Made by a program: the position numbers and the translations under genes. The notes under the pieces were generated by a model. That model had not been told where the DNA came from and ran no database searches. It worked only from the letters and a program-made list of their open reading frames with translations. 64,000 bases of DNA, from assembly GCF_947179165.1 (NCBI RefSeq), contig NC_077244.1, forward strand, positions 66,758,144-66,822,143, written 5' to 3'. The first letter of the stretch is position 1. Each line of letters starts with the position of its first letter. Positions 33,621 through 46,405 of this stretch are shown here, in pieces. Source of the DNA: Solanum dulcamara. Taxonomy: Eukaryota; Streptophyta; Magnoliopsida; Solanales; Solanaceae.

Positions 33621-34113
33621 TGTGATTCTCTGATCACTATGAAGAATATTTAGGATGGAAAAACAACTCTATTTCACAAAAATAGAATTACAGAGAATTT
33701 ACATCAAGAATTTCTCTCTACAAAAAAAATTCTCACCAAGCACTCTCTTCTTCTCACAATCTCTTTATGGATTGTATTTTTGTGTGTTAATTTACAAGTG
33801 AAAATAAGGCTCTATTTATAGCCTTAATGTGATTGATGGCTAAATTTTTATTCAATAATGGAGGCTTCAAGGATGGTGGCTGATGGCTTCAACAATGGTA
33901 TGCAATTTCTAGAATGGGTTGGTGGGCTGTTGACATATTAATTCTCCCCCTTCAGCTTTATTCCAACACAGCTACTATCTGAAAGTTATTCCAACTGTCT
34001 CTGCACAATTCTAAATTTTCTTGAGTGATCACCTTTGTCAACATGTTTGCTAGATTCTCCTTCGTATGGATCTTCACTAGTTTCAATAGTTGTTGATCCA
34101 TTACCTCGCGTAT

Positions 34114-35406
34114 TCAGTGATAGCGAATGTCGATATGCTTTGTTCGAGAATGATACATTGAGTTTTTGCTTAAATCAATAGCACTTTGACTATCACAATA
34201 TATCTTATACTCTATTTGATTCATCCCTAGTTCTTGGAGAAATTGCTTTAACCACAATATTTCTTTACCAGCTTCCGCTGCAGCAATATACTCTACTTCA
34301 GTTGTGGATAGTGCAACACAATTTTGCAATCTTGACTTCCATGACACAGCTCCCTTTGTAAAAGTATAAAGATATACTGAAGTTGATTTTCTACCATCAG
34401 AATCTCTGGCCATATCTGAATCTATATAGCCTTCTAAGACTGGATCAGCTCCCCCAAAGGACAATCTTAATTTTGAAGTACCTTTAAGATACTCGAGAAT
34501 TCACTTAACTGTCTCTCAATGTTTCTTTCCAGGGTTAGAAAGGAAACGACTCAGCATACCTACCACATGTGCGATATCTGGCCTCATACAAACCATGACA
34601 TACATCAAACTTCCAACTGCTGAAGAATATGGAATTGTAGACATCTCCTCAAGGCACGAACTCTTGATCAACTTGAAGTGATTTGCCAAATGGACACCTA
34701 CCGGTTTGACATTACTCATATTGAACTGTTTAATCACCCGTTCAATATAATTTTCTTGAGATAGCCATAACTTCTTGTTTCTCCTATCTTGAGTTATTTG
34801 CAATCCCAAATTTTACTAAGCTGCACCTAAATCTTTAATTTCAAAGGACTTGGGGAGTTCTTTCTTCAACTATCTGATTTTTGTTGAATTTTGTCCGACA
34901 ATCAACATGTCGTCCACATAAAGTAGAAGTACAACAAAATTGCCATCTAAAAATCTCAGAATGTAAACACACTGATCTGCACCAGTCCTTTTATATCCTT
35001 GACTTACCATGAATGAGTCAAACTTCTTGTACCACTGCTTCGATGCTTGCTTCAGTACATATAAGCTTTTCGTAAACTTATAAACAAGGTTTTCTTTTTC
35101 TGAAACCTCAAAACCTTCCGGCTGCTCCATATATATTTCTTAATTTAGATCACCATGAAAAAATACTGTCTTGACCTCCATTTGTTCAAGCTCCAAATTC
35201 AAATTGTCTACCAATCCAAGAATGATACGGATTGAAGTCAATTTTACAATTAGTGAAAATATTTCATCAAAGTCAATTCCCTTTTTCGGTAGGAATCCTT
35301 TGAATCCTAACTGGGCTTTGTGATTCACTTCCTTTCTGCTGCCATCTTTCTTGAGCTTGAATACCCATTTTCTCTTCAGTGCCTTCTTTCCTTGTAGAAG
35401 TTTCAA
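34114..35406 (-). pseudogene. RT and RNase H region of the minus copia element
   Basis: The minus strand gives RT text from about 35400 (GKKALKRKWVFKLKKDG), then EIYMEQPEGFEV, YVLKQASKQWYKKFD and the [12 protein letters not shown] catalytic box (about 34905-34940). The thumb (IERVIKQFNMSN) and an RNase H with YIDSDMARD, STTEVEYIAA and SRTKHIDIRYH follow. Stops and frameshifts split it into at least four pieces (breaks near 35137, 34868, 34812 and 34500). Confidence 0.88.
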
Positions 35407-36379
35407 AATCTCATAAATGTTGTTTTTCTGTAAAGAGTTCGTCTCTTTGGTTATTGCTTGTAGCCATTTTTCTTTATTCTTATGAGATATAGATTTATGG
35501 AAACTCTCTGTTCTCTATCTTTAGTAAGCAGAATATACTCAGATTCTGAGTATCGAGTTGATGGAATCTGACTTAGTTCAGATTGACAAAATTATAGATT
35601 ATTGGCTTTAAGAGGTGTACCATCATCATTCCCTGGTGATGGTTCTGTAGCTTCTGGAGGGGTTTGTGCCTCCCCCTACCGAACATCCTCTTGTTCTTCT
35701 TCTGGTACTATTTCATGCTTCCCCATGCTATTTGTGGTAAACTGCAATGGTAGTGGATCTAGACCAACTTTCTAGGCACTGAAATTTCTTTCATGAGACA
35801 TTGAGGGCTTTTCAATGTCTTCTATTGTTTTGTTTTCGTTGAATACAACATCCCTACTTCTGATCACCGTCTTATGTATTAGATCCTATAATCTGTATCA
35901 AAATTCTTCATCTCTATAGCCTATGAATATACATGGTATAGTTCTACCATCAAGCTTCTTCCTGAGCTTTTTAGATACATGTGCATGTGCTAAACAATTA
36001 AATACCCTTAAGTGAGAATATGAGGGGTTCTTACCAGACATAATTTTTTTGGAACCTCAAAATTCAATGGAGCTAATGGTGACCAGTTGATTAGGTAGCA
36101 GGTGGCGCGAACAGCTTCTCTCTAGAGTAACTTAGGCATTTTTTCCATACTGATCATACTTCATACTCTTTTCATGATTGTCTGGTTCATTCTCTCATCT
36201 ACTCCATTGTGTTGTAGGGTGTGTGGGACCGTCTTCTTATGTCGAATCTCTTATCTCTTACAATAGGAATCGAACTCCTTGGAAGTATACTCGCCTTCAT
36301 TATCTGAGCGAATACATTTTAATTTCTTTCCCATTTCACGCTCTATCATGGCATGAAATATCTTGAAATAGACAAAAGC

Positions 36380-37770
36380 CTAGTCCTTTGTGTTTAAGAA
36401 GTACACCCATACCTTTCGAGAAGCATCATCAATGAAAGTCAGAAAATACCTATTACCACCAAGTGATTTCTCCTCCATGAGACCACAAATATTAGAGTGT
36501 ACCAGACTGAATAACTCTGATCTTCTGGTTGAAGAAAATGTAAATGAGACTCTGTGTTGCTTTCCGAATAAGCAATGATTACAAGGGTCTAAAACATCAT
36601 TCTTGTCCATTCTGATAAGCTGTTTTTTCATTAGAATTGATATCCTTTTTTCACTCATATGACCGAGTCTCTGGTGCCACAGGTTTTGAGACGCTTCTTT
36701 TTTATAACATTGAGGCTTCTGAGCATACCTTCACATGAGTTTTATATAGGTTGTCACAAATATGTCCTCGACGAGAACCATAAATCCTTTTAAAAATTTC
36801 CATGTGCCTTTTCTAAAATGTCTTTCATAGCCTTTTTGTCAAGAAATATACATGATATTAGGTTTAGCCGAAGATCTGGCACATGATAGACATCCTTCAA
36901 TATCATTGTACTCTCGACATTTGTTTGTATTTTGATATCACCAATTCCAACTATCTCACAAGAAGAAGTGTTCCGCATCTTCACTGCTCCAAAGTCTCCT
37001 GTTTTGTATGTTGTGCAAAAATCTTTTTGGGATGTGGTGTGGTATGATGTTGCATTATCTACCACCCATTAGTTGTCTTCTTGACTTGAGACATGAAGGC
37101 ATGTCTCTTCTTGGATGGAACAAATGGCTACCTCTCTATGGATAGTAATTAATGTATCGCCATCCTTCTCCTCCAACTGCCTCTTCTCCTTCTGCAATTT
37201 TCTGCAGTTCTTCTTTAAATGGCCCTTTATTCCAAAATGATAGCACTCATATGATGGTTTCCTACCATTTATGTGGATTTTCCCCTACTCTTACTTCTGC
37301 CTCTCGTGTTACCTTGGCTTCTTCCAAGTTGTCTCCATCTTTCTGTAATAAGGGTATGCAACTCACCATGATCGATGTCCTTTCTTCTGGCTTCTTCATT
37401 AAATAAGGCATATTTGATCATAGACATGGTCAGATTTCCACTAGGAGCTGAATTACTGAGAGAGACTACCAACGTCTCTCAGCTATCAAAAAGATAACTA
37501 AGAAGTAGTAGGGCTTGCATCTCATCCCCGAGCTGCATGTCAACAAAAAATAATTGATTTATCAAGCTCTGAAACTCACTGGTATGCTCGGCAACTGAAG
37601 TTCCATGCTTTAACTTTAAATTTACCAAACACCTCATCAACGGGGCTTTGTTTTGAGCGGTCTTGGCTTGATACATCCCTTTTAACTTCTCCAGAGGGCA
37701 TACGCGTCTGTTTCTTGTGCAATATAATGAAAAATTCTATCGTCAATCCATTGTCGAATTTGACCAATAG
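36380..37770 (-). pseudogene. Gag, protease and integrase region of the minus copia element
   Basis: Gag text lies at about 37480-37770 (AQNKAPLMRCLVNLKLKHGT) and 37269-37472. A damaged knuckle follows (ECYHFGIKGHLKKNC; Cys replaced at one position). The protease-like segment is at 36790-37065, with DNATSYH where active copies have DSGAS/T-x-H, and KDVYHVPDLRLNLIS. The integrase amino part is at 36380-36658 (CNHCLFGKQHRVSF, FLTFIDDASRKVWVYFL). All fragments are separated by stops. The DSG to DNA change alone would inactivate the protease. Confidence 0.85.
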
Positions 37771-38358
37771 TTTTTTTGTTTAATATTTTTCACTCTACTT
37801 CTTTGGTGGAATCGGGGTTCTTTCCCCTTTTTTTATCGATCATACAAATATTTATATCTGAGGAGATCTTTCATTTGAGGTCTCCAGAATGTGTAATTTG
37901 TGACAATAAGCTTTATCATAGCTCCAGATGATGATGGCTCCTCCATTATATCTTAAAAATGACTTGGTCAAAATTTTAGAGCAGAATCTCACCAAACGGA
38001 ACTCACCAACGCATTCATAATGGGGAAATATAGTAGGATTGACTCTTCTTAGGTAAAAATTGGGCCTCCAATTTTTTTTAAATTTACACCAAACTATAAG
38101 GGTTAAATTGAAAATATATTAAACTTTTGGGGTAGAATTATAATTTCAGTAATTCTAGGGGTTATTTCATAAATTTTAGAAAAATTATGATGACTGGATG
38201 CTGATGTGGCACTGACTAGGCGTGATGTGGTGTCTGCGTGGTAGGGTGACTGAGCGCTGATGTGGCAGATATTGTTCACCTTCTTCTTCCTTTCGATAGA
38301 AAATCAAAAACAGAGCAAACTTTAAACGGCCATAATTTCTTCGTTTTAGCTTCGTTTT

Positions 38359-40289
38359 TGTTACAACCCGTATTTTTCGCATTTGGACATATTAGGGATA
38401 ATGGTAACAAGTCAAGGGCAAGGTTATGTTTGATCTTGTTGGATACAAAATTCTTATTACTAAATTTTGGATGTGGAAATACTAGAAAAGGTTAAAGAAA
38501 AAATTAGAAAATTTGGAAATTAGTTTTGTGAGCTACTAAATAAGACTTATAGTTTTTGAGCTCAAAAAAAAGATAATAATAATAAGAGGAGTTGAGGCCC
38601 AAAGCAAAGGATGGCCCAAGCCTATGAAAGTTAATTCTAGGTAATAAATTAATTAAGAGGGTCCATCATCTATATATCTTCTATCTACTAGAAGCTTCAA
38701 GACTTAAGTCGTCAAAGCTAAAGAGAGAGTGAGAGCAAAAAGGCCTTTTGGCCGAACTTAAGGAAAAAAAAGGATTTTCCAAGCTCTTCAACTTTGATCC
38801 AAAAATCTCGTCTTTCTCGAATTCTTGCTAAGTTCAAGCTTCTATTCAATGTGGTATAATTGGGTAAGCGAGAAAACTACGATTGTGATAAGTCGAAAAT
38901 TGAAGAAAAGGTAAGAATTTTATCTTTTTATGTTATGGAAGAAGTCTATGTGTTGTAGCTAGTAGAATTAAGTGAAAATCATGTAATTGTGATGTATGTG
39001 GGTGTGTGACCATGTGGGTGTGCAAGTGGGTGAGTGTGTCCATGTGGTGTGATGGTTGGGAGAGGAGGAATTGAACTTTATTTAGCTTGTTAGTTGTGTC
39101 GTTATGACGGTTATGGTGTAACTAAAAGTTGAACGATTCGAGACGGCCTTGAAATTGGTTACAAGTTGTCCTATTTAGTTTATTCTTGTATAACATAAAG
39201 GGATAACTTTTGCCTATGATTTTTTCTACTAAAGAATAATGTCCTAATCGTCCCCTTATGTTCTAATACCCATTTTGGGACTGTAAATATAATTTCAGAA
39301 ATGCTTGATATATATGTTGCATTAGTTTCTCACTACTCCGCTCGTGCATATTACTATGACTTCATTCGCCGGAACCCGGGCCGGCTTTGCAATTATGCGC
39401 CCTATAATGTATTCGGCAGTATGATGTGTTACTGGCCCAAGACCTCGCCATAGGACCGGGTATTGTTTATGGTGTTATGATGTGATATGACATACGATAT
39501 GTTATGATGATATGACATGTTGTGATGATATGATATATTCGGGGTTTGTACGGAGATTTGAAACCTTCCGGAGTATGATGTGTTGTGGTACCAGTGTCAG
39601 GGTGGTGACCACGTTCCCGAGCCTTATGCATGATTATTATTTGCATTATGTACATATGTTTTCAATACAGATTTTGATGTCCTGGTTTGGTATGTCCTCC
39701 TTGTATCTTTCTTTTCAGTTATGATCTATACTCTTTATGTTTGTGCTTTACATACTCAGTACAAAGTTCGTACTGACCCCCTTTATTCGGGGGCTGCATT
39801 TATGCCCGCAGGTACAGATGTTCAGGATCCATCAGCGTAGGCTACACACCTTCTGCTACTACAGAGTGCTCCTTTGACTCGGAGCCGCACTTCGGTATAC
39901 GACTTACCTATGTACATACTCTTGTATATCTGACCACGTGGGTACGGCGGGGCCCTGTCCCGTCATATGCTTCCATTATATTTTGATAGAGGCCTGTAGA
40001 CATCAGTGTGGGTCATGGGTCGTGTATGTTCGTCTGTGTATGACATGTGTCTTAATGCGATCCCTTTTGTTATAACGGCCAAAATGGCCCATATGTTTGT
40101 ATATATGCCTATGTATGGCGATGCGTGTTCCGTCGCCCCTTTTGGTTTGATATGTTATTTTCTGCGAGCGCGACCGCATAAAAATAATAATTGTCTTCGG
40201 TTATAATTAAATACGATGATTTAGTATGTAAGATCATTTAGGTGTCCAAATAGAGCGTCAGTCGCGACCCATGGGGCTGGGTCGTGACA
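38359..40289 (+). mobile_element. Solo LTR, 1931 bp, nested in the copia element
   Basis: TGTTACAACCCG at the left and GGGTCGTGACA at the right, with perfect 5-bp duplication GTTTT (38354-38358, 40290-40294). No coding domains; the short ORFs are not supported. Gypsy-type LTR by its ends, in the same general class as 41147-43274. Confidence 0.85.
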
Positions 40290-40759
40290 GTTTTGCATAT
40301 GGAAAGTTGCATTGAATTCGTATTGACGCAAGGAATCTAATGAAGTGATCGAAACACACCGACGATCACGTGTTCGAAGAAACACAGCTCCGGCTTGAAA
40401 TTTTCGTGTTTTGATATCTATCGATGAACACAAAATCGAAGGCTCAGATACCACTTTTTGTGATTTTCTGATCACTATGAAGAATATTTAGAAGGAAAAA
40501 CAACTCTATTACAGAGAATTTACACCAAGAATTTCTCTCTACAAAAAGACTCACCAAATACTCTCTTCTTCTCACAATCTCTTCCTGGATTGTATTTTTG
40601 TGTGTTAATTTGCAAGTGAAATATAAGGCTCTATTTATAACTTTAAAAATGTGGTTGGTGACTAAATTTTTCATTCAACAATGGAGGCTTCAAGGATGGT
40701 GGCTGATGGCTTCAACAATGGTGTACAACTTCTAGAATAGGTAGGTGGACTGCTAAACA

Positions 40760-41141
40760 TATCTTTGCGGGCTGATTTTTTTTCCGAGTCCAACCAACTT
40801 AAATCTCTTCTAAGCAATCCCAAAATTCATATATAAACTTCTCTCAATATTTCGAGTGTTTTGATATATTATCCATTCGAAGCGAATTACATTTGCGGCA
40901 AGTCGATTTTTAAAGTCGAGCTTTGATGGCGGTAAGAAGAAGATCATTAATGGCAAATTAAAGTGTCGAAGGGAAAATTACGATAAGAATCCCATATTTG
41001 GACCATTTTGGGTTAATAATTATCACTGAATGGCCATTTTGATTAATTTTTCTGTAATTTAAAGCACAGAACTCCGTATCTTAATAAGTGTTAAGAATTC
41101 TAAGACAAAAATTAAAATTTCATGCCTAGTCTTATAGCTAA
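40760..41141. other. Spacer between LTR elements
   Basis: No gene or repeat recognised. Confidence 0.4.
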
Positions 41142-41146
41142 CATAT

Positions 41147-43274
41147 TGTCACGACCCAAAATGGGCCATGAGTGACACCCACACTTAACCTCCTAGGTGG
41201 GAGAATCAACGATACAAACTCCAATTTATAAATATAAAAATAATGCAAAAGCTCAAATAAATACGTTTTTCCCAAAATCTGAAAGTCATCACATGAAGGA
41301 TATCTAAATTCTAAAACTAAGTCTGAAAATATCAACACTAGAATAAACAATTAACATAGTGTGTCCGAAAACTAAGGACACTATGCCATGACAAGAGATT
41401 CCATCGCCAACTAGAAGGATAGCTCACCCTGCAATCCGATGAACTGGAGACTGACTAGAGCTGAGGTCGAGTCGAAGCCGATGGAAGACTCGGTGCACTC
41501 CACAAATAAAAGAAAGAAAGATACAAGTAGGGCTCATTACAGGACAATATGTACTGAGTAGGTATCATCGGCCGACTCAAAATAGGAATCAATATGCAAT
41601 AAGTAATAGCGGGAAATCAACCGTAACACTTAACGTGTGACAACCAACAAGATCAAGATCAAGTGACAACACAATGAATAATTTCATAACAAATCAACAA
41701 TAGCAAGATCACACAGGAGGACTCATGCCTCCACATCACACTCTTTTGGAAAATGAGTTGTTGGAGATTGGATAGCATTAAGTCATTTTAAGTTGTTCTC
41801 CTTTTATATTACCATGACGGAATGTGACACCCGATTCAATAATATCGTGTCGGAACATGACATTCGATCCAAATATATCGTGTCGGAACGTGACACCCGA
41901 TTCAAATATATCGTGTCGGAACGTGACACCCGATCCAAATATACCGTGTCAAAACGTGACACCCGATCCAGATATAATTACTTTATCATTCTTTATTATT
42001 ACATTCCACTTCATTAATAATATTCTATCAAGGCTTCTATATTCAAGGCATCATTTTTGATAGGGCAAGTTCAAGATTATGGATTTCATGGCCTCGGGAT
42101 TTCAGACCAATCACAACAATATATAAACCATCCAAACCACAACAATTAAATACGTAGTAAACTTCACACATTACTCAATGAATATCAATCACTATTAAGA
42201 GTCTATCTATGATATAGAATAAAAACCATAACCTACCTCAACCAAAGAACCGAAGTCAAGCAAACTAATTCTCAAATGCTCTTCCTTTCTTCCACGCCTT
42301 TAGACGTTTCCAATCTATCAAGTATGCATAATTCGTAAGTAACGAGTTCGTAGACACCCGTATTACTATACTTCTAGTCTAAATACCAAAAATCCTAGAG
42401 CACGAATCTATAATCACGTTCCTAATGCTGATGTCATTAATTTGTCAAGTCTCCTATTTCTTAATTTCAAGTCTAGGGTTAAGTCTCAATTCTTCCAAAT
42501 AACATAACTCTAATGATTTTCGTATAATATCATACCTTAATAATTAAATATAGACCAACATGTAAAAACCAACTTAATTACGAAGAACTTTCGAATTCAC
42601 TAACAGATTATTGAAACCCTTACATATTATCAACCTACTGTTTCTGACTAAGAACTAATTCCTTAAACTTAATTTATAGAAGTAAACCCAGTACAAGGTA
42701 TACTAATTCTAGCAGGACCTTAAAGAAATTTGAAACAACAAACCGAAACTGAATTGGAGCAAGATGCCAAATTAACTTTTTGCCCATTTTCTCAATCTTG
42801 AAACCCATGTGCAGTACTTTTCAATTCCATTTTCCTTCAATCTGTTCACAGCATAACAACCACTATATACATATATATTTTATTATTATTTTCTCCACTC
42901 TTTCACTATACAACCTATCAATAATACCTTCAATTCATATATAAGAACATATATATATTGATTCTTACTAGAATGCGGCGTGCCAGTGCAGGTAAACTTT
43001 TCTTCCTTTTTCTTTTCTCGTTTCAGTTGTAGCAGCTCACAAAGAAAAATATAATCCTAATTTACTTTAATTTAATAAATATGAGATAAGTGGTATAGGG
43101 TATTAATTAAATTAACACTTTAACCCATAAATTTAAATTAAATATCTAAAGTTACCCCTCAATTAAATAACCTTAGTTATCAATTAGTCCAAAATACCCA
43201 TTAAAAATTTACGGGGTGAGTCTTTCATGAAATAAAAAGCCCTAGTATTCAAAACGACCTAAAGGGTCGTTACA
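41147..43274 (+). mobile_element. Solo LTR, 2128 bp
   Basis: TGTCACGACCC at the left and GGGTCGTTACA at the right, with perfect 5-bp duplication CATAT (41142-41146, 43275-43279). Contains the AACGTGACACCCGAT tandem array (41815-41975). No domains inside. Confidence 0.87.
41815..41975 (+). repeat. Tandem ~30-bp repeat inside the solo LTR
   Basis: Five units of CGGAACGTGACACCCGATCC type, separated by AAATATATCGTGT. Frames through it give SERDTRFKYIV repeats (74- and 78-codon ORFs), which are repeat artefacts. Same family as 6568-6690. Confidence 0.85.
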
Positions 43275-43279
43275 CATAT

Positions 43280-44020
43280 GTATATAGTATACTTCTCGTT
43301 TCAGTCCATTATAATTAATTTTTTGAACCTTTATTTCAATGTTTAAAATAAATTCATTGTTCAATGTTCAATAGAATTGTTGAAAATTTCTTTTATTTTT
43401 GTCCTTCATTTACGTTTTCTAGGTGATAAGTTCGAGAGAGTTAATTGCTCATATTTATAAATTTACTTCGAATTAATTGTATTTTCAAAAATAATTTTGA
43501 GAATAACTGAAGCGCAAAAATGGAAAGTGATGTTCAATTTATGTCGTAAATTATTCTTCTTAATTTCCTCACAAATTTAGTTAATATGGATTGAAGGAAG
43601 TAATATTTAATTTTGCTAGGATATTAAAGTCTATCAACATCATGTAATTTCTCATTTAAATAACTTATTGTAAAGTATTTAATGGTCTAATAATGTTTAT
43701 TGCAATGTACATTCATTTTAAGTATATAAAATATTATAGGTTCGTTTTAGAATTTAAGGATAAAATGGTTGTTCAGTATTTGATAAGCAAATTCGTCTTT
43801 CCACTTTTATTAGAATACTAATTTAGTGTACGTGCTTTGCACGTGTATATCGTATCAATTAATAAAAATAATTGTATGATTTTCTTTTATTTATCACAAG
43901 TTTTTGAATTTAAACAAATATAAATTTATTTTGAGAATTCCATTTTACATATCCTCTAATACTGTATTTATAAGCATAGTCGTATATTCATACCATGTTT
44001 GCTATATAAATGAAAAAATT
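43280..44020. other. Intergenic, nothing recognised
   Basis: AT-rich, no ORFs or repeats of note. Confidence 0.4.
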
Positions 44021-44025
44021 GCTAC

Positions 44026-44172
44026 ATGCAGAAATCAAAACAACCAATCTATAAACCAAAGAGATTCAGTCTCTCTTGCATAATTTTGGGAGTTCTATTG
44101 ATGATTTTTGCACCAATTGGCGCCTTAAGATCCATCATCTTAAAAGCAAAGTCCTTTGAATTTTTCAATTAG
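44026..44172 (+). CDS. Candidate small protein, 48 residues
   Basis: ATG to TAG, too short for usual gene calls. The frame has a basic start (MQKSKQPIYKPKRF), one hydrophobic segment of about 20 residues (CIILGVLLMIFAPIGAL), then a short tail (ILKAKSFEFFN). That layout fits a single-pass or secreted small protein. A TATATAA at 44003-44009 is too close to the ATG to be its TATA box. I do not recognise the family and chance cannot be excluded. Confidence 0.3.
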   Translation: MQKSKQPIYKPKRFSLSCIILGVLLMIFAPIGALRSIILKAKSFEFFN

Positions 44173-44174
44173 GG

Positions 44175-44821
44175 AAGATGTAATTTGTTTCTTGGATTGA
44201 AGTTTGTTTTGTCCTAAATTAATGAATTCTTAGCAACGAAAAAAAAAGAAGGAAATGAAGGAGAATAAGGGAAGGTGCCAAGTAGCTGTTTGCACATAAC
44301 TAATGAAAGGAATAAGACGTCAGAAAAGGAATGCCGAAAGTGATCAAATAAGAACTAAAGAGACATACCTTCGATCTGCCATTTCAATAGACTTACCATA
44401 AACACTTACGCTTCATCTTGCTTCTTAATGACATTCCGACATTGCTAATAACATAATCTTGTTAATTTTTCTATGACAAATCTAATAAAAAATTGGTGTT
44501 CAACCATTGTTGAACCTTGAAAATTCAGAGTTTGAAAATTGAGTCTTTAGAAATAATGTTTTGAGTAGTATTGTTGCAAAAAATCAGTTACATATTGAGT
44601 AGTCTAAATATGAAATTTTGACTGATTTGGTGTACTTTCTGAGGTGTTTTTGGATGAATCTCATGCTGGAATTCAAGAAAGAAGATGAAAGCAGATTTTC
44701 ATATAATAATGTATAAGATTGTATATTATTATATATGAGATATATAAATACCTCTTATAATTTTGTATAATATTGTAGATTGAGTGTAAAATATTGTATA
44801 TCAAATTTTTAAATATTTTTG

Positions 44822-44856
<35 letters not shown>

Positions 44857-45110
44857 TTCTTTTTTATATTATTACATGTCAGACGTATATTATTATACAT
44901 CGGATTGTGTTTTGGGGCTAAAGATTAGTACTGTAAATTTTGAGCTATATTTTTACAATGTAAAGTAGCTAATTGTATATTTCTGAAAATTTTCCATACT
45001 CCTTTTAACTGATATATTTTTCTAATCCAAGTACATTTTTATATTAAAGTTGGTATTCATTCTAATATAGAGCCTCAATTTATATTTATCCAATAAATAA
45101 AATTCCAAAA
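44175..45110. other. AT-rich spacer before kinase copy 3
   Basis: Contains a (TA)n run at about 44825-44852 within TGTATAATATTGTA-type low complexity. The 75-codon minus ORF there is translated repeat. The duplication block of kinase copy 3 starts near 45115. Confidence 0.5.
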
Positions 45111-45333
45111 GACGATTTGGAATTCAAGTTATTCAAGTAAATGACTTGGAATTCAAGTTATCACAATTTATATAAGTGCAGTGCTGGTTAATTTATGGTA
45201 ACTATTTTTAAATTTTTTATAGAGCTTTAAATTTGCATATAGGAGTATTAAAAGTAAATAAGGAAACCTTTAATAAAATTTGTCCTACTTGTACTATGAA
45301 AGGGAAACCAAAAAAATTAGGAAACAAATTTCC

Positions 45334-45342
45334 TATATATAT
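45334..45342 (+). promoter_or_regulatory. TATA box of kinase copy 3
   Basis: TATATATAT 71-79 bp upstream of the ATG, inside the promoter block shared by all three kinase copies (TAGGAAACAAATTTCC before it, ACACTCACAAAAACACGCTC after it). Confidence 0.65.
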
Positions 45343-45412
45343 TACACTCACAAAAACACGCTCTAAAATCATTCAAAAGAAAGAAAGAAAAACAATCTGA
45401 AAGTATTTTGTA

Positions 45413-46405
45413 ATGGCAGAAAACCAAGAAGAAGGGGGCAAAATCATATGGAAGAGGGGTAGAACATTAGGGAAGGGAGGATTTGCTTTTGTTTCATTGG
45501 CTTCTACTGAGCCTCATTCTGATGCTGATCCTCTCATTCCATCTTTAATTGCTGTGAAATCTTGCATCTTCAGTCGCTCTCACTCTCTTCAAGAAGAAAC
45601 CGAATTCCTAAGAATGTGTGAAGATTGTCCTCAAGTTATTCCATGTTACGGAGTTAAAGTCACCCAAGAAGATGACATACTTCTTTACAACTTGCTTCTT
45701 GAATATGCCTCCGCTGGAAGTCTAGCTGATCGTCTTTTGAATAATCATGATGAACTAGGCTTGCCTGAATTTCAAGTTCGAAAACACACCAAGAATGTAC
45801 TTTTAGGCCTCAGTTTCATTCACGGAAAAGGGATCATTCATTGCGACATAAAGCCTCACAACATTCTTCTTACGTCTGATGATGATGATGATGATACGGA
45901 GGAGGTGGCAAAGATCGCGGATTTTGGGCTTTCCCTAACTTTGGAACAGAGCTGTACGCAGAAGCAGGGGCTCAGAGGAACTAAAAGGTACATGGCACCT
46001 GAATCCCTACTTAACCAGGAGTACGGTCCAAAAGCTGATATTTGGGCTCTTGGATGCATGGTTTACGAGCTGATCACTGGGACACCCCTATGGGAATCAT
46101 CCAATTCAGATCCAAAGTTTGATGATGTGTTGCACCGGATTAAGTATGAGGAACCAAATTTGGAGAATGACAAACTGTCTACAGATGCAAAAGATTTCTT
46201 GAGAAATTGTCTGGTGAAGAATCCAAACACGCGGTGGACTGCAGACATGCTCTTGAATCACTCTTTTCTGAAATCAGCCGAAAATGTTCAGCCTGCAAAG
46301 AAGAGGAAGTGGCAACGTGGTTACATGTCCAGTTTACGCAGGACACACCAAAAGAGAGCATTCAGGACACAGCCACACATTCGTGATTTGGTTATACAAC
46401 ATTGA
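45413..46405 (+). CDS. MAPKKK17/18/20-like protein kinase, copy 3, best preserved
   Basis: A single-exon 330-residue kinase. Residues 16-27 form the glycine-rich loop (GRTLGKGGFAFV). K49 is the ATP lysine (IAVK). H143-C144-D145 and K147/N150 form the catalytic loop, D170-F171-G172 the metal site, and GTKRYMAPE (189-197) the activation segment. DIWALGC and a basic C-terminus follow. An Asp run (156-161, GAT repeats) lies in the loop before DFG and differs between copies. The HCD motif, short length and lack of introns fit plant MAPKKK17/18/20-type kinases, which phosphorylate MAP2Ks in stress signalling. The specific partner is not visible. TATA at 45334 and AATAAA at 46545-46550. Confidence 0.88.
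   Translation: MAENQEEGGKIIWKRGRTLGKGGFAFVSLASTEPHSDADPLIPSLIAVKSCIFSRSHSLQEETEFLRMCEDCPQVIPCYGVKVTQEDDILLYNLLLEYASAGSLADRLLNNHDELGLPEFQVRKHTKNVLLGLSFIHGKGIIHCDIKPHNILLTSDDDDDDTEEVAKIADFGLSLTLEQSCTQKQGLRGTKRYMAPESLLNQEYGPKADIWALGCMVYELITGTPLWESSNSDPKFDDVLHRIKYEEPNLENDKLSTDAKDFLRNCLVKNPNTRWTADMLLNHSFLKSAENVQPAKKRKWQRGYMSSLRRTHQKRAFRTQPHIRDLVIQH

Larger units (their letters stand above)
33621..40759 (-). mobile_element. Decayed minus-strand Ty1/copia element (Tork-like)
   Basis: LTRs at 33621-33935 (3' LTR) and 40459-40759 (5' LTR) are clearly alike (GGAGGCTTCAAGGATGGTGG and CTCTTCTTCTCACAATCTCT in both). On the minus strand the 5' LTR is followed after a short gap by TGGTATCTGAGCC (rc of 40441-40453), a Met-tRNA primer site. 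A purine tract (rc of about 33941-33956) precedes the 3' LTR. The internal order is gag, protease, integrase, RT, RNase H, all broken. No matching target duplication was found at the outer ends. A solo LTR (38359-40289) is nested in its leader. Lineage name is inference from protein similarity. Confidence 0.88.

Noticed and set aside
41793..42060. SERDTRFKYIV repeat proteins (74 and 78 codons)
   Set aside because: Period-30 tandem repeat divisible by three inside a solo LTR; not a gene.
45839..45861. HCD in place of HRD taken as a dead kinase
   Set aside because: The catalytic Asp, Lys and Asn are kept, and HCDxK is normal for plant short MAPKKKs.
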